Assembly: GCF_014596725.1 (NCBI RefSeq)
Contig: NZ_JACVEG010000005.1
Coordinates: 124,001-188,000 of the forward strand
DNA: 64,000 bases
Direction of reading: 5' to 3'
Source: Vibrio sp. Y2-5
GTDB lineage: Bacteria > Pseudomonadota > Gammaproteobacteria > Enterobacterales > Vibrionaceae
In this document: positions 9,117-17,933 of the stretch, in pieces
Layout of the letters: each line of letters begins with the position of its first letter
How positions within the stretch are numbered: position 1 is the first letter of the stretch
The notes under the pieces: model-generated
Told to the model about the DNA's origin: nothing
The model's input: only the letters and a program-made list of their open reading frames with translations
The model's database searches: none
Program-made: the position numbers and the translations under genes

Positions 9117-9855
9117 AGCTGTTCCTTACTGTTTGCTTCATTTCACGAATGGATATGAATGTCATCATGGGATGAACAATTTCCAAAGGTTTACCTCATA
9201 TTGAGTTCCACCAGCGGAGGAGCAGGGGGAATATGAGTGGCCTGTAAACCGTTGGCTGAGGTAAGAAAACACTTTGTACCAACATTTGGCAATTCCATTT
9301 CTCGTTAAAAACGTCAAAACACACTCATTCTCCGTCATTAACGTCAAAATTCGTTACGGTTGATGATGTTTTAACCGTTTTATCTTAATCTTAAAAGCTT
9401 ACAAATTGCATGTTTTTTGCTTTACTGTTAGTGATTACTTACTTTTCAATCATTGTTTTTACTGGTGATTTTCGTCTTTTCAATAAAGTGAGATTTTTGT
9501 CACTACCACATTTCTCCGTTAATTTATCCTCATGAATTAATTCTGGCGAATTGTTGTGATTCAAATCCCACGGCCAAAAAAATTGTTATTTCTATGCTAT
9601 CTCTAGGTGCTTTTTTGGGCTGAAAGTGGGGTAATTCTAACGACAATAACTAAAAATAAACGCATTAATTTTCTTCGTAAATTAACTTAAGTGAAACGTA
9701 TTGATGGCTTGGTTAAGTTTGAACTCTCAGTTACAGGCATGGAGGCGGGAATGCCCCTAAATAACGCTGAAGGCCGCTGTAGAGTAGCCTGCTCTTAGCT
9801 AAAAGCCTTACAGAAGAGGGTGAGAATGCGTGTGAAGTGCTTTAATTAGCACGAA
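9117..9855 (-). promoter_or_regulatory. chb operon upstream region, about 740 bp
   Basis: No coding frame is convincing here. The region from 9340 to 9720 is very AT-rich, as expected of a regulated promoter. Two identical 10-mers, AACGTCAAAA, lie at 9310-9319 and 9340-9349, exactly 30 bp apart (about three helical turns), 195-230 bp before the start codon. In V. cholerae this promoter is controlled by ChiS, SlmA and CRP; assigning the repeats to ChiS is a guess. A GC-richer stretch at 9735-9840 is unexplained. I could not fix the -10/-35 elements with confidence. Confidence 0.5.
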
Positions 9856-9879
9856 TAAAAAAGCCCACGTCAGTGGGCT
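9856..9879 (-). terminator. chiS terminator
   Basis: The stem AGCCCAC/GTGGGCT (9879-9873 with 9868-9862) has a 4-base loop and is followed on the minus strand by TTTTTTA. It lies 33 bases after the chiS stop codon. Confidence 0.85.
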
Positions 9880-9911
9880 ATTAGAGTTGATAATTCACGC
9901 AGTTAATAGTG

Positions 9912-12900
9912 TTACATAGCCGCGATAAGTTTCTGTAATTTGTTACGCAGGGCTTCAAGGTGAATGCGTTCTGACCCCGGCTCATTGTGATGCTCAAGGA
10001 TGTAATCGAGCGAGTTTAGTACGGTACGCCAGCGTGGGGTTTTCGGCAGCGTTTCGATACGCAGATACTTGTCGAGTGTACGTGTTTGCAATGTACTTCT
10101 GTCCAAGTAAACACGCCACAGTCCGCTTTGTTCTGCAAAAGTGAACTTGGTTTGGCCGGGAGCTTTCTCCCAGTAGTTGAGCGCGCTTGTCATCGCATCG
10201 ACAAGCACTGCGCGCATAAGCTCTTGCTTGGATTGATTATCGCCCTCGGCCTTATCTGCAATGCGAGTGAACTCACCGCCCAGCTCCTTAAGTTGCTGCA
10301 ATCTTTCTTTATCGCCACTAAACGCATAACTCGATAGAGCATCAACTGCCGTTTCTAAGTTATGTATTCTTTGTGCGCTCTGAGCACCACCGACATTTAA
10401 AATATAAATTGCATGCATCCCCGAGCCTTTAGGGAGTTTTAGAATATCTGCTGATAAATGAAGACGTGAATCACCCACAAATATATCGATTTCGCCGCAA
10501 TAGTGTTGTTGAGTAATGTTGACATGCTTATGGGAAAACAGTTCTTCAGCACTAGAACGCTTTAGTTGCTCTTGCGTGCGTTTAAACAATCTCGAGGCTG
10601 CTTGGTTGGCGAACAGAACCTTGTTGTTTTCTTTGATACATACAATGGCTTCTGGTGCCGATTCTAGCTGTTCCAACAGTCGTTCTTGTGTTTCGAGCAA
10701 GTCGGCTTCAACAACATTTCTTTGCTTGAGCTCATTTTGTAATTCTAGATTTTCTAATCTTCTTTGTTCAGCTTGACTCGCTGCCATATGAGCATGAATA
10801 CGCGCCGCCAGCTCTTTTTTATTGAACGGCTTTGACAGATAGTCGTTTGCGCCAGCAGCAAAGCCTCGTAGTCGGTCTTCTGTTTGATTCAGGGCTGTGA
10901 GCATGATGATAGGTAAATCGGTGAGGCTGTATTTTTCTCTCAGCTTTTCACACACCTGATAACCGCTCATACCTGGCATCATAATATCGAGTAGTAATAG
11001 CTCTGGTTTTTCGTTTTCAACGGCTCTTAACACTTCGTTGCCATCTGCGACAGTTCTTACACGATAGCCTTCTAATCTTAAGAAACTGTCCAAAATTCGT
11101 AGATTCACAGGCTCATCATCGGCAACAAGCAGCAGTGGACCGTTACTATTTTCTGGCAGATTGCTAGTATCGGGTAGCTCAACCTCTCCAATTTCTTGCA
11201 CTTGATAGTGAGGTTGTTCGGTCAGTTGGGCTCGCTCAATGTCTTCTGCCGAAGCAATAGGCAAAGTGAAGCTAAATGTTGTACCGACAAGTGGCTGACT
11301 GCTGACATAAAGGGTGCCGTTCATCAGTTCAATCAGTTGTCGGCTAATCGATAAGCCTAACCCAGAGCCTTGGCGATAGCGGTTAGTCTCGACGGTACCT
11401 TGGATGAGCGGTTCAAAGATATGTTCCAACTGTTCGGCGGGAATGCCTTGACCGGTATCGACAACTTGTACACGAATCTGATCATCAATTTGAGACGCGG
11501 ATATAACAATTTTGCCTTCCGAGGTGTATTTAATCGCATTGCCAATCAGGTTATATAGGACTTGCTCTAAACGCTGTGGATCGGCGAAGACCCAGAAGTG
11601 ATTATCTGAAATTTGATTGATGATCCGGATAGGCTTTTTACCCAGCAGATGGTTAGAGAGTTCTAGCACTAACCGTGTTGAACTTGATAAATCAACCGCA
11701 TTGCTCTGTATATCAAGATTACCATAACGCATTTTGTGGTAATCGAGTAAGTTATCAACCAAGCGAGCAAGACGTTGCCCACTGGTGGCAATGATATCCA
11801 ACTGATACTTGTGATCGGAGGTAATAGGACCGTTTGCGCCAGATATTAAGGCTTCGGCAATACCAATCATTCCGTGTAATGGGGTTCTCAGCTCGTGAGA
11901 GGTTGTGGCAAGAAATTCATCTTTTAGTTTGTTCGCTAGTTGCAGTTCATCGTTTTGTTTACGAATGATTTGGATATTTTTTTCCAATTCGCTGTTTTGC
12001 GATTTGATTAGTTGGATTTTCTCGCGGATAGAACGCTGCATGCGTTCAAAGCTAACCGCAAGACGACCAATTTCATCTTTACGCTCGGTGTTAATCATAC
12101 TTTCATCGAGATCGCCAGCCGATGCACGTTCAGCTGCCCATGTTAGCCTTAACAGTGGTGAAGTAATGAAGTTTGAAAGCATGTGTGAAGCGATAACCAC
12201 TAATACGATGGCGGTAAGCATGGCGAAAATGAACAGTTTTTCTAACTGGTTTACTCGTGCAAATGCCTCTTTTTCGGGTAGTTCTACGACAATAGCCCAA
12301 TGTGTGCTGTTAAGGTTGATCGGGGCATAAGCCGCGATGTTCTTTTCACCAACGGAATCGGTGTAAGTGCCTACATCTTGCTTACCAGACAGGGCTAAGC
12401 TAATGACTTCACTGCTTTTATCTATGTCGTCTTGAAGGTAAGAAAGTGTACGCGAACGGTGATCCTGACCAACAAGAAGTGTCTGCATTTGTGAGTTATT
12501 GCTATCGGCTATGAGTTTGGTGATCCCCTTGTTTGGCAGGCGGAACATCGCATAGCTATGTAAGTAACCTTGCTGGATAATTGGTGCGCCAAACCAAGCG
12601 TATTGTTGTCCGTTCTCTTCAATAAAATCGGAAAGCATAACCGGAGTAAAATCCTCGTTGGTTTTTCTGTGCTCGGAAACCGTTTTTTCTAGACGTTGAA
12701 AGGTTTGGCCTAAGTTAGCGTCTTTGAATTTTCCGCTGAACAGATTGGTACCATACTCTTCATTTTTATTAATCGAATAAGTGACATTCCCGTTTAAATC
12801 GACCAGTAAAATGTCATCAAAGTCAGATCTTTTGAGCAATTCCATGTATGCCCAGTGATAGCGCTTATGCAAAAGTCGGTAGCGCTCACTACCCACATAA

Positions 12901-13298
12901 CTACTGGATTGCGGTAATACAGAGGTTTTAACCTGATCGCCGGAACCTAAGATGTAGCGTTGTTGGGCGTTTTCTCTGGCTTGTTCAATGTTTTCGCCCA
13001 AGCGTGTAAAAGCATTAACTAGACCATAAAATCGGCCACCACTGGCATAAGCGAGTTCTGAGCGGACAAAGCCCATAACCTCTGATTCTTTGGCATTGAG
13101 GTAGTCGACAACTTGCTGTTGTTTGGTATCTCGAACTGACAGAAGATGAGAGGTACTTTGTTCTTGAAGATCGTCAATATGAGATTTCAGAAAGAAAATA
13201 GCGGTAACAGTCAAAGGAGTAATGCTAAGCACTAGAAAAGCCAGCATCAAAGTATTCTGTAAGCGTTTAAACTTTTGTCTGCGATAAAACCTGAACAT
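9912..13298 (-). CDS. chiS: ChiS, membrane hybrid sensor histidine kinase and DNA-binding regulator of chitin use
   Basis: 1128 residues. In order: a membrane segment (about 15-37), a periplasmic Cache-type sensor (about 40-350), a second membrane segment (about 355-376), HAMP (to about 430), HisKA with the phospho-acceptor His468 in SHELRTP, HATPase (N box NLIGNAIKY, G box DTGQGIP, GSGLGLSISR), a receiver domain with Asp771 in LLLLDIMMPG, a PAS-like segment (about 855-915) and a C-terminal helical domain. These sites match V. cholerae ChiS His469 and Asp772 with one residue of offset. That protein binds DNA directly at chb promoters through its C-terminus and is held inactive by CBP. A TTG at 13334 would add 12 residues, but it lies inside a leader hairpin; the ATG at 13298 gives the family N-terminus MFRFYRRQKF. 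Confidence 0.92.
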   Translation of the reverse strand: MFRFYRRQKFKRLQNTLMLAFLVLSITPLTVTAIFFLKSHIDDLQEQSTSHLLSVRDTKQQQVVDYLNAKESEVMGFVRSELAYASGGRFYGLVNAFTRLGENIEQARENAQQRYILGSGDQVKTSVLPQSSSYVGSERYRLLHKRYHWAYMELLKRSDFDDILLVDLNGNVTYSINKNEEYGTNLFSGKFKDANLGQTFQRLEKTVSEHRKTNEDFTPVMLSDFIEENGQQYAWFGAPIIQQGYLHSYAMFRLPNKGITKLIADSNNSQMQTLLVGQDHRSRTLSYLQDDIDKSSEVISLALSGKQDVGTYTDSVGEKNIAAYAPINLNSTHWAIVVELPEKEAFARVNQLEKLFIFAMLTAIVLVVIASHMLSNFITSPLLRLTWAAERASAGDLDESMINTERKDEIGRLAVSFERMQRSIREKIQLIKSQNSELEKNIQIIRKQNDELQLANKLKDEFLATTSHELRTPLHGMIGIAEALISGANGPITSDHKYQLDIIATSGQRLARLVDNLLDYHKMRYGNLDIQSNAVDLSSSTRLVLELSNHLLGKKPIRIINQISDNHFWVFADPQRLEQVLYNLIGNAIKYTSEGKIVISASQIDDQIRVQVVDTGQGIPAEQLEHIFEPLIQGTVETNRYRQGSGLGLSISRQLIELMNGTLYVSSQPLVGTTFSFTLPIASAEDIERAQLTEQPHYQVQEIGEVELPDTSNLPENSNGPLLLVADDEPVNLRILDSFLRLEGYRVRTVADGNEVLRAVENEKPELLLLDIMMPGMSGYQVCEKLREKYSLTDLPIIMLTALNQTEDRLRGFAAGANDYLSKPFNKKELAARIHAHMAASQAEQRRLENLELQNELKQRNVVEADLLETQERLLEQLESAPEAIVCIKENNKVLFANQAASRLFKRTQEQLKRSSAEELFSHKHVNITQQHYCGEIDIFVGDSRLHLSADILKLPKGSGMHAIYILNVGGAQSAQRIHNLETAVDALSSYAFSGDKERLQQLKELGGEFTRIADKAEGDNQSKQELMRAVLVDAMTSALNYWEKAPGQTKFTFAEQSGLWRVYLDRSTLQTRTLDKYLRIETLPKTPRWRTVLNSLDYILEHHNEPGSERIHLEALRNKLQKLIAAM

Positions 13299-13321
13299 AT
13301 CAAAGAGAATTCTTTCAATGA

Positions 13322-13345
13322 AACTTGCAGGCAAACCTGCAAGTT
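13322..13345 (-). other. perfect 10-bp inverted repeat in the chiS leader
   Basis: AACTTGCAGG (13322-13331) and CCTGCAAGTT (13336-13345) flank a 4-base centre, 23 bases before the chiS start codon. There is no U tract, so this is not an ordinary terminator. It could be a regulator-binding palindrome or a leader hairpin affecting translation or stability. Confidence 0.65.
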
Positions 13346-13460
13346 ATGTGATTGAGTAAAAACGGGTTACGCAGAAGTTAACAAGTTTTTTTTCTTTGAC
13401 AAGTAAGTCCCACTTAAAGCGTGGACATTGGCTCACTTTTAGTTAATTTGTAACCAATTG

Positions 13461-14486
13461 TTAAGGTTTTTTTGCGTGATAAATAGCGAATTTACTGGTC
13501 TTATTTAACGTCTCGCAATTACCTAGTGATTGCTCAATAATCGGTGGATATTTCAAGAAACTATTGGCCACAACGAACAGCTCACCATCAGTGGTTAAAT
13601 AGTTTGGTGCTTTTTCCAATAGGGTTTCTGTCGCACTATAGCTAGTATCTAAACCTGCATGGAAAGGCGGGTTGGTGACAATGAAGTGATAGTCTGTCGC
13701 TGTATCTGAGTAGATATCTGATGCGAATACTCGACCAGATAAATGATTGGCTTTCAGTGTTTCTTCGCTTGAGCGTACAGCTAACGCACTGATATCACAC
13801 ATTTCCAACTGAATGTCGTTGTTCAAGGTTGCCATCACACAGCCTAGAACACCTGCGCCGCAACCAAAATCAAGTACTTTACCACTGAGATTTGGCAAGG
13901 TATCGAGCAGTAATCGACTGCCTAGGTCAAATTCACCATGGCTGAATACGCCTGGCAAACTTCGAATAGTAAGTTCATGTTCGTGATATTGAACGGTATA
14001 AGACTTGAACCAGTCTTCGATCTGGAAAGCTTTCGGCTGTTCTAAACATTGACCCCAATAGAATGAGCAGCGGCGAGCAGAATCGTACTTTGTTACTCTG
14101 CCATATTCCGCAAACATCTTTTCGATACTTTTTATACCAGAACGATTTTCACCGACTACAACGATTTCTGTATTGACCCCAAGTTTCGCCATCAACATAG
14201 CAAGCAGATATTCCGCTTCCATCTTTGCTTTTGGCCAGTAAATAAGCACCATGTCTGCATCAATATCGCCTTCCAACTCAGCACCGAAATGGACGCTAAT
14301 CGCTGACTTAGATTTAAGCTGACGGTAGTAGCCATAGTTGGTTGTAAATACAGAAACGGAAAGACAGTGTTGGGCGAGTTCAACAGGAAAGAGATCTTCG
14401 GCTTCACCCGCTATGAGTACTTTTTTATTCTCAAAGTAAGCGAGTTGGCGTTGGGCAATTTGGCTTGGGGTAATGTAATTAGACAT
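13461..14486 (-). CDS. rsmC: 16S rRNA (guanine-1207-N2)-methyltransferase RsmC
   Basis: 341 residues in two halves, as in RsmC: a degenerate N-terminal methyltransferase-like domain and a C-terminal active domain with the SAM-binding motif [12 protein letters not shown] (about residue 206) and the catalytic VTNPPFH near residue 274, typical of N2-guanine methyltransferases. It methylates G1207 of 16S rRNA in the 30S subunit. It has its own 5' gap and is not closely linked to the PerM-like gene upstream. Confidence 0.92.
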   Translation of the reverse strand: MSNYITPSQIAQRQLAYFENKKVLIAGEAEDLFPVELAQHCLSVSVFTTNYGYYRQLKSKSAISVHFGAELEGDIDADMVLIYWPKAKMEAEYLLAMLMAKLGVNTEIVVVGENRSGIKSIEKMFAEYGRVTKYDSARRCSFYWGQCLEQPKAFQIEDWFKSYTVQYHEHELTIRSLPGVFSHGEFDLGSRLLLDTLPNLSGKVLDFGCGAGVLGCVMATLNNDIQLEMCDISALAVRSSEETLKANHLSGRVFASDIYSDTATDYHFIVTNPPFHAGLDTSYSATETLLEKAPNYLTTDGELFVVANSFLKYPPIIEQSLGNCETLNKTSKFAIYHAKKP

Positions 14487-14530
14487 TCAGAGCCTGTTAT
14501 CTTTTAGGTTCAATTAAGCTAGATTCAATT

Positions 14531-14561
14531 TTGGAGCCGATTTTCGCATAGTCGGCTCCAA
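14531..14561. other. 10-bp inverted repeat between the PerM-like gene and rsmC
   Basis: TTGGAGCCGA (14531-14540) and TCGGCTCCAA (14552-14561) enclose an 11-base loop, 13 bases after the stop of the upstream gene. There is no run of U, so if it terminates transcription it does so weakly. It may instead mark the 3' end of the permease message. Confidence 0.5.
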
Positions 14562-14573
14562 GCATGAAGCTTT

Positions 14574-15659
14574 TTAGCTGTTGTCTTGGTTATCTAGGAA
14601 GTTCTGGAACTCTTCTTCGTAAATATTAAACAGTACGATCGCGATCGCGAAGATCAGCGGACCATAGATAAGACCGATTAAACCAAACAGTTGAATACCG
14701 CCCAGTAAAGAGAAGAAGATCATCAGAGTGTTCATTCCTGCACTGCCTTGCATCAGGAGAGGTCTGAGTAAGTTGTCGATAGAGCCAACAATGGCAACGC
14801 TCCATACGGTTAGGAAAATAGCCCAAGTAGTATCACCTGTGAGGAATAAATACGTTGCGGTTGGAATCCAGATTAGTGCAGTACCCACGACCGGAATAAA
14901 CGACGCAAACCCCATCATGGTTCCCCAGAATAACCCCGGAAAACCAGCTAACCACATACCAATACCACCAGCGACACCCTGAGCGATAGCTGTAAGGAAA
15001 GATCCCATCACTGCTGATTTGGATACGCTTTCAATCTCATCCAGCAAGCGATCTTCTTGGCTGCGAGACAACGGCAGTATGTGACGAATGGTTGAGATGA
15101 TCTTTTCTCGGTCTCTTAGTAAGAAGAACAGAACAAACAACATCAAGAAGAAGCTCATGATAAAACTTGTCGCATCGCCTAATATTTTTGCGCTGATACC
15201 AACTAAATTGGTGCCAAAGCTAGTGGCGAATTGTGCAATTTTTTGCGCGATTTGTTGCGGGTTAATACCATCAAAAGGTAAATACTGATTGGCGAAAGCT
15301 AATCCTTTTATTACCCAAGGATGGTTAAACAGAGTTTGAATACCGCCATGGGTAACCCACTGATAAACGTTCTGAGAAAACTTGGAACCTTGCTGAACGA
15401 TAGCCGCAAATACGAAAAGTAGCGGAATAACAATAATAAATGTCAGAATAATGCAGGATAGCAAAGATGAGATATTTCTATGTGTGGGCATCATGTTGTC
15501 TAATTTCTCATGCAGAGGAATCAGAAGCATGGAAATAATGAATGCCATCACAATTGAATTGATATAGGGTTCTACGATTAGGTAGCAGGCGAAACCTGCT
15601 ATGAGCAGGGCAATAACAAGAACCCAATGACTGGATGAAATTTTGATTTTTTCTGGCAC
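14574..15659 (-). CDS. PerM/AI-2E family transporter (UPF0118)
   Basis: 361 residues, largely hydrophobic, with about seven or eight membrane segments. The segments at about residues 12-45 and 60-90 are followed by a soluble loop, then the conserved C-terminal bundle containing PVVGTALIWIPTA and GSIDNLLRPLLMQG, hallmarks of the AI-2E/PerM permease family. Substrates of most members are unknown; E. coli homologues include YdiK and the AI-2 exporter TqsA. There is no operon context to narrow the function. It is divergent from the small gene at 15736. Confidence 0.8.
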   Translation of the reverse strand: MPEKIKISSSHWVLVIALLIAGFACYLIVEPYINSIVMAFIISMLLIPLHEKLDNMMPTHRNISSLLSCIILTFIIVIPLLFVFAAIVQQGSKFSQNVYQWVTHGGIQTLFNHPWVIKGLAFANQYLPFDGINPQQIAQKIAQFATSFGTNLVGISAKILGDATSFIMSFFLMLFVLFFLLRDREKIISTIRHILPLSRSQEDRLLDEIESVSKSAVMGSFLTAIAQGVAGGIGMWLAGFPGLFWGTMMGFASFIPVVGTALIWIPTATYLFLTGDTTWAIFLTVWSVAIVGSIDNLLRPLLMQGSAGMNTLMIFFSLLGGIQLFGLIGLIYGPLIFAIAIVLFNIYEEEFQNFLDNQDNS

Positions 15660-15735
15660 TTTTGGCTGTCCTTGGAATCAAATAAGTATGTTTATAATGG
15701 CTGTAATTCAGTCGGTTAGCAATGAAGAGGGTTGT

Positions 15736-15855
15736 ATGGGATGTTGCAATGATGAGAAGTGTTGCGAAACTAAGAATGTAAAACGTCGCAAAATTTCATG
15801 GATTGGCGTTGTTGTCGCCGTTCTAGTTGTACTTGTTATTGCCAACTGGAAATAA
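15736..15855 (+). CDS. 39-residue cysteine-rich small membrane protein
   Basis: The frame opens with ATG at 15736, preceded by GAAGAGG 5-7 bases upstream. The product has four cysteines in two pairs in the first ten residues (MGCCNDEKCCE), a basic patch (KNVKRRK) and then one membrane helix with few residues after it (ISWIGVVVAVLVVLVIANWK). The basic patch just before the helix predicts the Cys-rich head in the cytoplasm. Two CC pairs four residues apart could bind a metal, but no function is known to me. The frame extends upstream to 15643, but that part lacks a ribosome site and looks non-coding. It stands alone and ends at a terminator. Confidence 0.65.
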   Translation: MGCCNDEKCCETKNVKRRKISWIGVVVAVLVVLVIANWK

Positions 15856-15881
15856 AATAAGGCTGCCGAAGCAGCCTTATT
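15856..15881. terminator. bidirectional terminator between the small membrane protein gene and hemL
   Basis: An 11-bp stem AATAAGGCTGC/GCAGCCTTATT has a CGAA loop. The minus-strand side continues with TTATTTTATTT, so it works best for hemL; the plus side has little U. Confidence 0.8.
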
Positions 15882-15899
15882 GTTCAAACTGGTTATGCG

Positions 15900-17195
15900 T
15901 TATTTTGCTTCGGCTGCAATAATTGCTAAACAGCGATCCGCTGCTTCAAGCGTCGCTTCGATTTCTCTAGAACCGTGAGCTAAAGAGGTGAAGCTAGCTT
16001 CAAATGCTGAAGGTGCAAGGTATACGCCTTTGTCCAACATTAGGTGGAAGAAGCGTTTGAAACGTTCAATATCGCACTTTGTCACATCTTCGTAGCAAGT
16101 AATGCTTTCTTGATCTGTAAAGAAGAATCCAAACATGCCGCCTACTTGGTTCACGACCATTGGGATTCCATGTTTATCTGCAAGGTATTTAAAACCATCA
16201 GCTAATTGCTTCGTTTTGAATGCAAGGCGCTTTTCGTTACCTTCTTCTTTTAATAGGCTCAGACAAGCAAAACCAGCAGCCATTGCTACAGGGTTTCCTG
16301 ACAATGTACCTGCTTGGTACACAGGGCCTGTTGGTGCGATGAATTGCATCACTTCTTTACGGCCACCAAATGCACCGACAGGCATTCCGCCGCCAATTAC
16401 TTTACCTAATGTTGTTAAATCAGGCTTGATGTTGTAATGCGCTTGAGCGCCGCCAAGTGCAACGCGGAAGCCAGTCATTACTTCATCAAAAATCAACAAC
16501 GCGCCTTCTTGGTCACAGATCTCACGTAGACCTTCGTGGAAGCCTTCTACTGGTGGGATACAGTTCATGTTGCCCGCAACAGGTTCAACGATGATACATG
16601 CAATTTCACCTTTATTTGCAGCGAACAATTCACGCACGGATTCAAGATCATTAAAGCGTGCCGTTAATGTGTGTTTTGCAAAATCAGCAGGTACGCCTGG
16701 GGAGCTTGGTTGACCCAGCGTCAAGGCACCTGAGCCTGCTTTTACTAATAAGCTGTCAGCATGACCATGGTAACAACCTTCGAATTTGAGGATCTTGTCA
16801 CGACCGGTGAAACCACGCGCTAGGCGAATTGCACTCATGGTTGCTTCTGTGCCTGAGCTCACCATACGTAGTTGTTCCATGGAAGGAACTAACTCAGACA
16901 CTAGCTCAGCCATAGTGATTTCGATTTCAGTTGGAGCGCCGAAACTTAAACCACGGTTTGCCGCATTGATCACTGCTTCACGGATAACTGCGTGGTTATG
17001 ACCAAGAATCATAGGCCCCCAAGAACCTACGTAATCAATGTATGCTTTACCATCAGCATCAAAGATGAATGCGCCGTCTGCTCGCTCAATAAAAATAGGA
17101 GAGCCACCAACACCGTTAAACGCACGAACAGGAGAGTTAACGCCGCCAGGAATCTTTGATTGAGCTTTGTTATAGAGATCAGCCGATTTGGTCAT
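15900..17195 (-). CDS. hemL: glutamate-1-semialdehyde 2,1-aminomutase
   Basis: 431 residues, a normal length for the family. It starts [19 protein letters not shown] and contains the PLP-binding lysine in [18 protein letters not shown], the preceding [11 protein letters not shown] motif (printed here as [11 protein letters not shown]) and the GAPTEIE region. It converts glutamate-1-semialdehyde to 5-aminolevulinate, the C5 route to haem, in the cytoplasm. It is transcribed alone, divergently from erpA. Confidence 0.95.
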   Translation of the reverse strand: MTKSADLYNKAQSKIPGGVNSPVRAFNGVGGSPIFIERADGAFIFDADGKAYIDYVGSWGPMILGHNHAVIREAVINAANRGLSFGAPTEIEITMAELVSELVPSMEQLRMVSSGTEATMSAIRLARGFTGRDKILKFEGCYHGHADSLLVKAGSGALTLGQPSSPGVPADFAKHTLTARFNDLESVRELFAANKGEIACIIVEPVAGNMNCIPPVEGFHEGLREICDQEGALLIFDEVMTGFRVALGGAQAHYNIKPDLTTLGKVIGGGMPVGAFGGRKEVMQFIAPTGPVYQAGTLSGNPVAMAAGFACLSLLKEEGNEKRLAFKTKQLADGFKYLADKHGIPMVVNQVGGMFGFFFTDQESITCYEDVTKCDIERFKRFFHLMLDKGVYLAPSAFEASFTSLAHGSREIEATLEAADRCLAIIAAEAK

Positions 17196-17487
17196 GGAAT
17201 CTTCCTCTTTATTATGTCTCGGACCAAGTTGCTGTGCATTGTACGCTTGTGAGTGCAGAGGTGAAACGTTTTAACTAAATTTCTGACTCTTCTCACTGAG
17301 TTATCTTGATTAATCAGCAAAAATGGAGCTCATCATTTCTGAAGACATTGAACTAAGTATCGGTGAATACTTGAACGTATAGGTCAGGTATTAGATAATC
17401 GCCGCATTATCAAAAAAGAGTCATGTCCATCAGATTGATATAGTGAATAATATCTGGTGTACATTTACGCGACTGAGAGAGGTCATT

Positions 17488-17829
17488 GTGAGTGATGTAA
17501 ATGTACCGTTATCCTTTTCGGATGCAGCAGCAACACGTGTTAGAGCGTTGATTGCTGAAGAAGAAAACCCGGCACTGAAACTACGTGTGTATATTACAGG
17601 TGGTGGTTGTAGTGGCTTCCAATACGGATTCACATTTGACGAGAATGTAAATGATGGAGACACCACAATCGAAAATAGTGGTGTAACCCTAGTGGTTGAC
17701 CCTATGAGCCTGCAATATTTGATTGGCGGAGTGGTTGATTATACGGAAGGGCTGGAAGGTTCCCGCTTTTTTGTAAACAATCCAAACGCAACAACCACAT
17801 GTGGTTGCGGTGCATCGTTTAGTGTTTAA
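17488..17829 (+). CDS. erpA: iron-sulfur cluster insertion protein ErpA (A-type carrier)
   Basis: 113 residues with the three A-type cysteines: one in [12 protein letters not shown] and two in the C-terminal CGCG. The protein begins with GTG at 17488 (reads [10 protein letters not shown]), which has GAGG 7 bases upstream and matches the usual ErpA start; the frame extending to 17443 adds 15 residues unlike the family. ErpA passes iron-sulfur clusters to apoproteins, including enzymes of isoprenoid synthesis. Its divergent pairing with hemL is common in gamma-proteobacteria. Confidence 0.94.
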   Translation: MSDVNVPLSFSDAAATRVRALIAEEENPALKLRVYITGGGCSGFQYGFTFDENVNDGDTTIENSGVTLVVDPMSLQYLIGGVVDYTEGLEGSRFFVNNPNATTTCGCGASFSV

Positions 17830-17839
17830 CTAATGATGC

Positions 17840-17883
17840 AGAGTGAATTAGCAAGATAAATGAAACTTCTGCTGATTCACTCT
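17840..17883 (+). other. 13-bp hairpin after erpA
   Basis: AGAGTGAATTAGC (17840-17852) pairs with GCTGATTCACTCT (17871-17883) with one G-U pair around an 18-base loop. No U tract follows, so it may be a factor-dependent end or an mRNA 3' stabiliser. Confidence 0.55.
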
Positions 17884-17933
17884 CCTTGCATATTTGAGTT
17901 GTTGTGCAGGGACATATATATAAAGGATTGTCC

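Noticed and set aside
13299..13334. TTG start extending ChiS by 12 residues
   Set aside because: It lies within the perfect leader inverted repeat, lacks a ribosome site, and the ATG at 13298 gives the length and N-terminus expected from V. cholerae ChiS.
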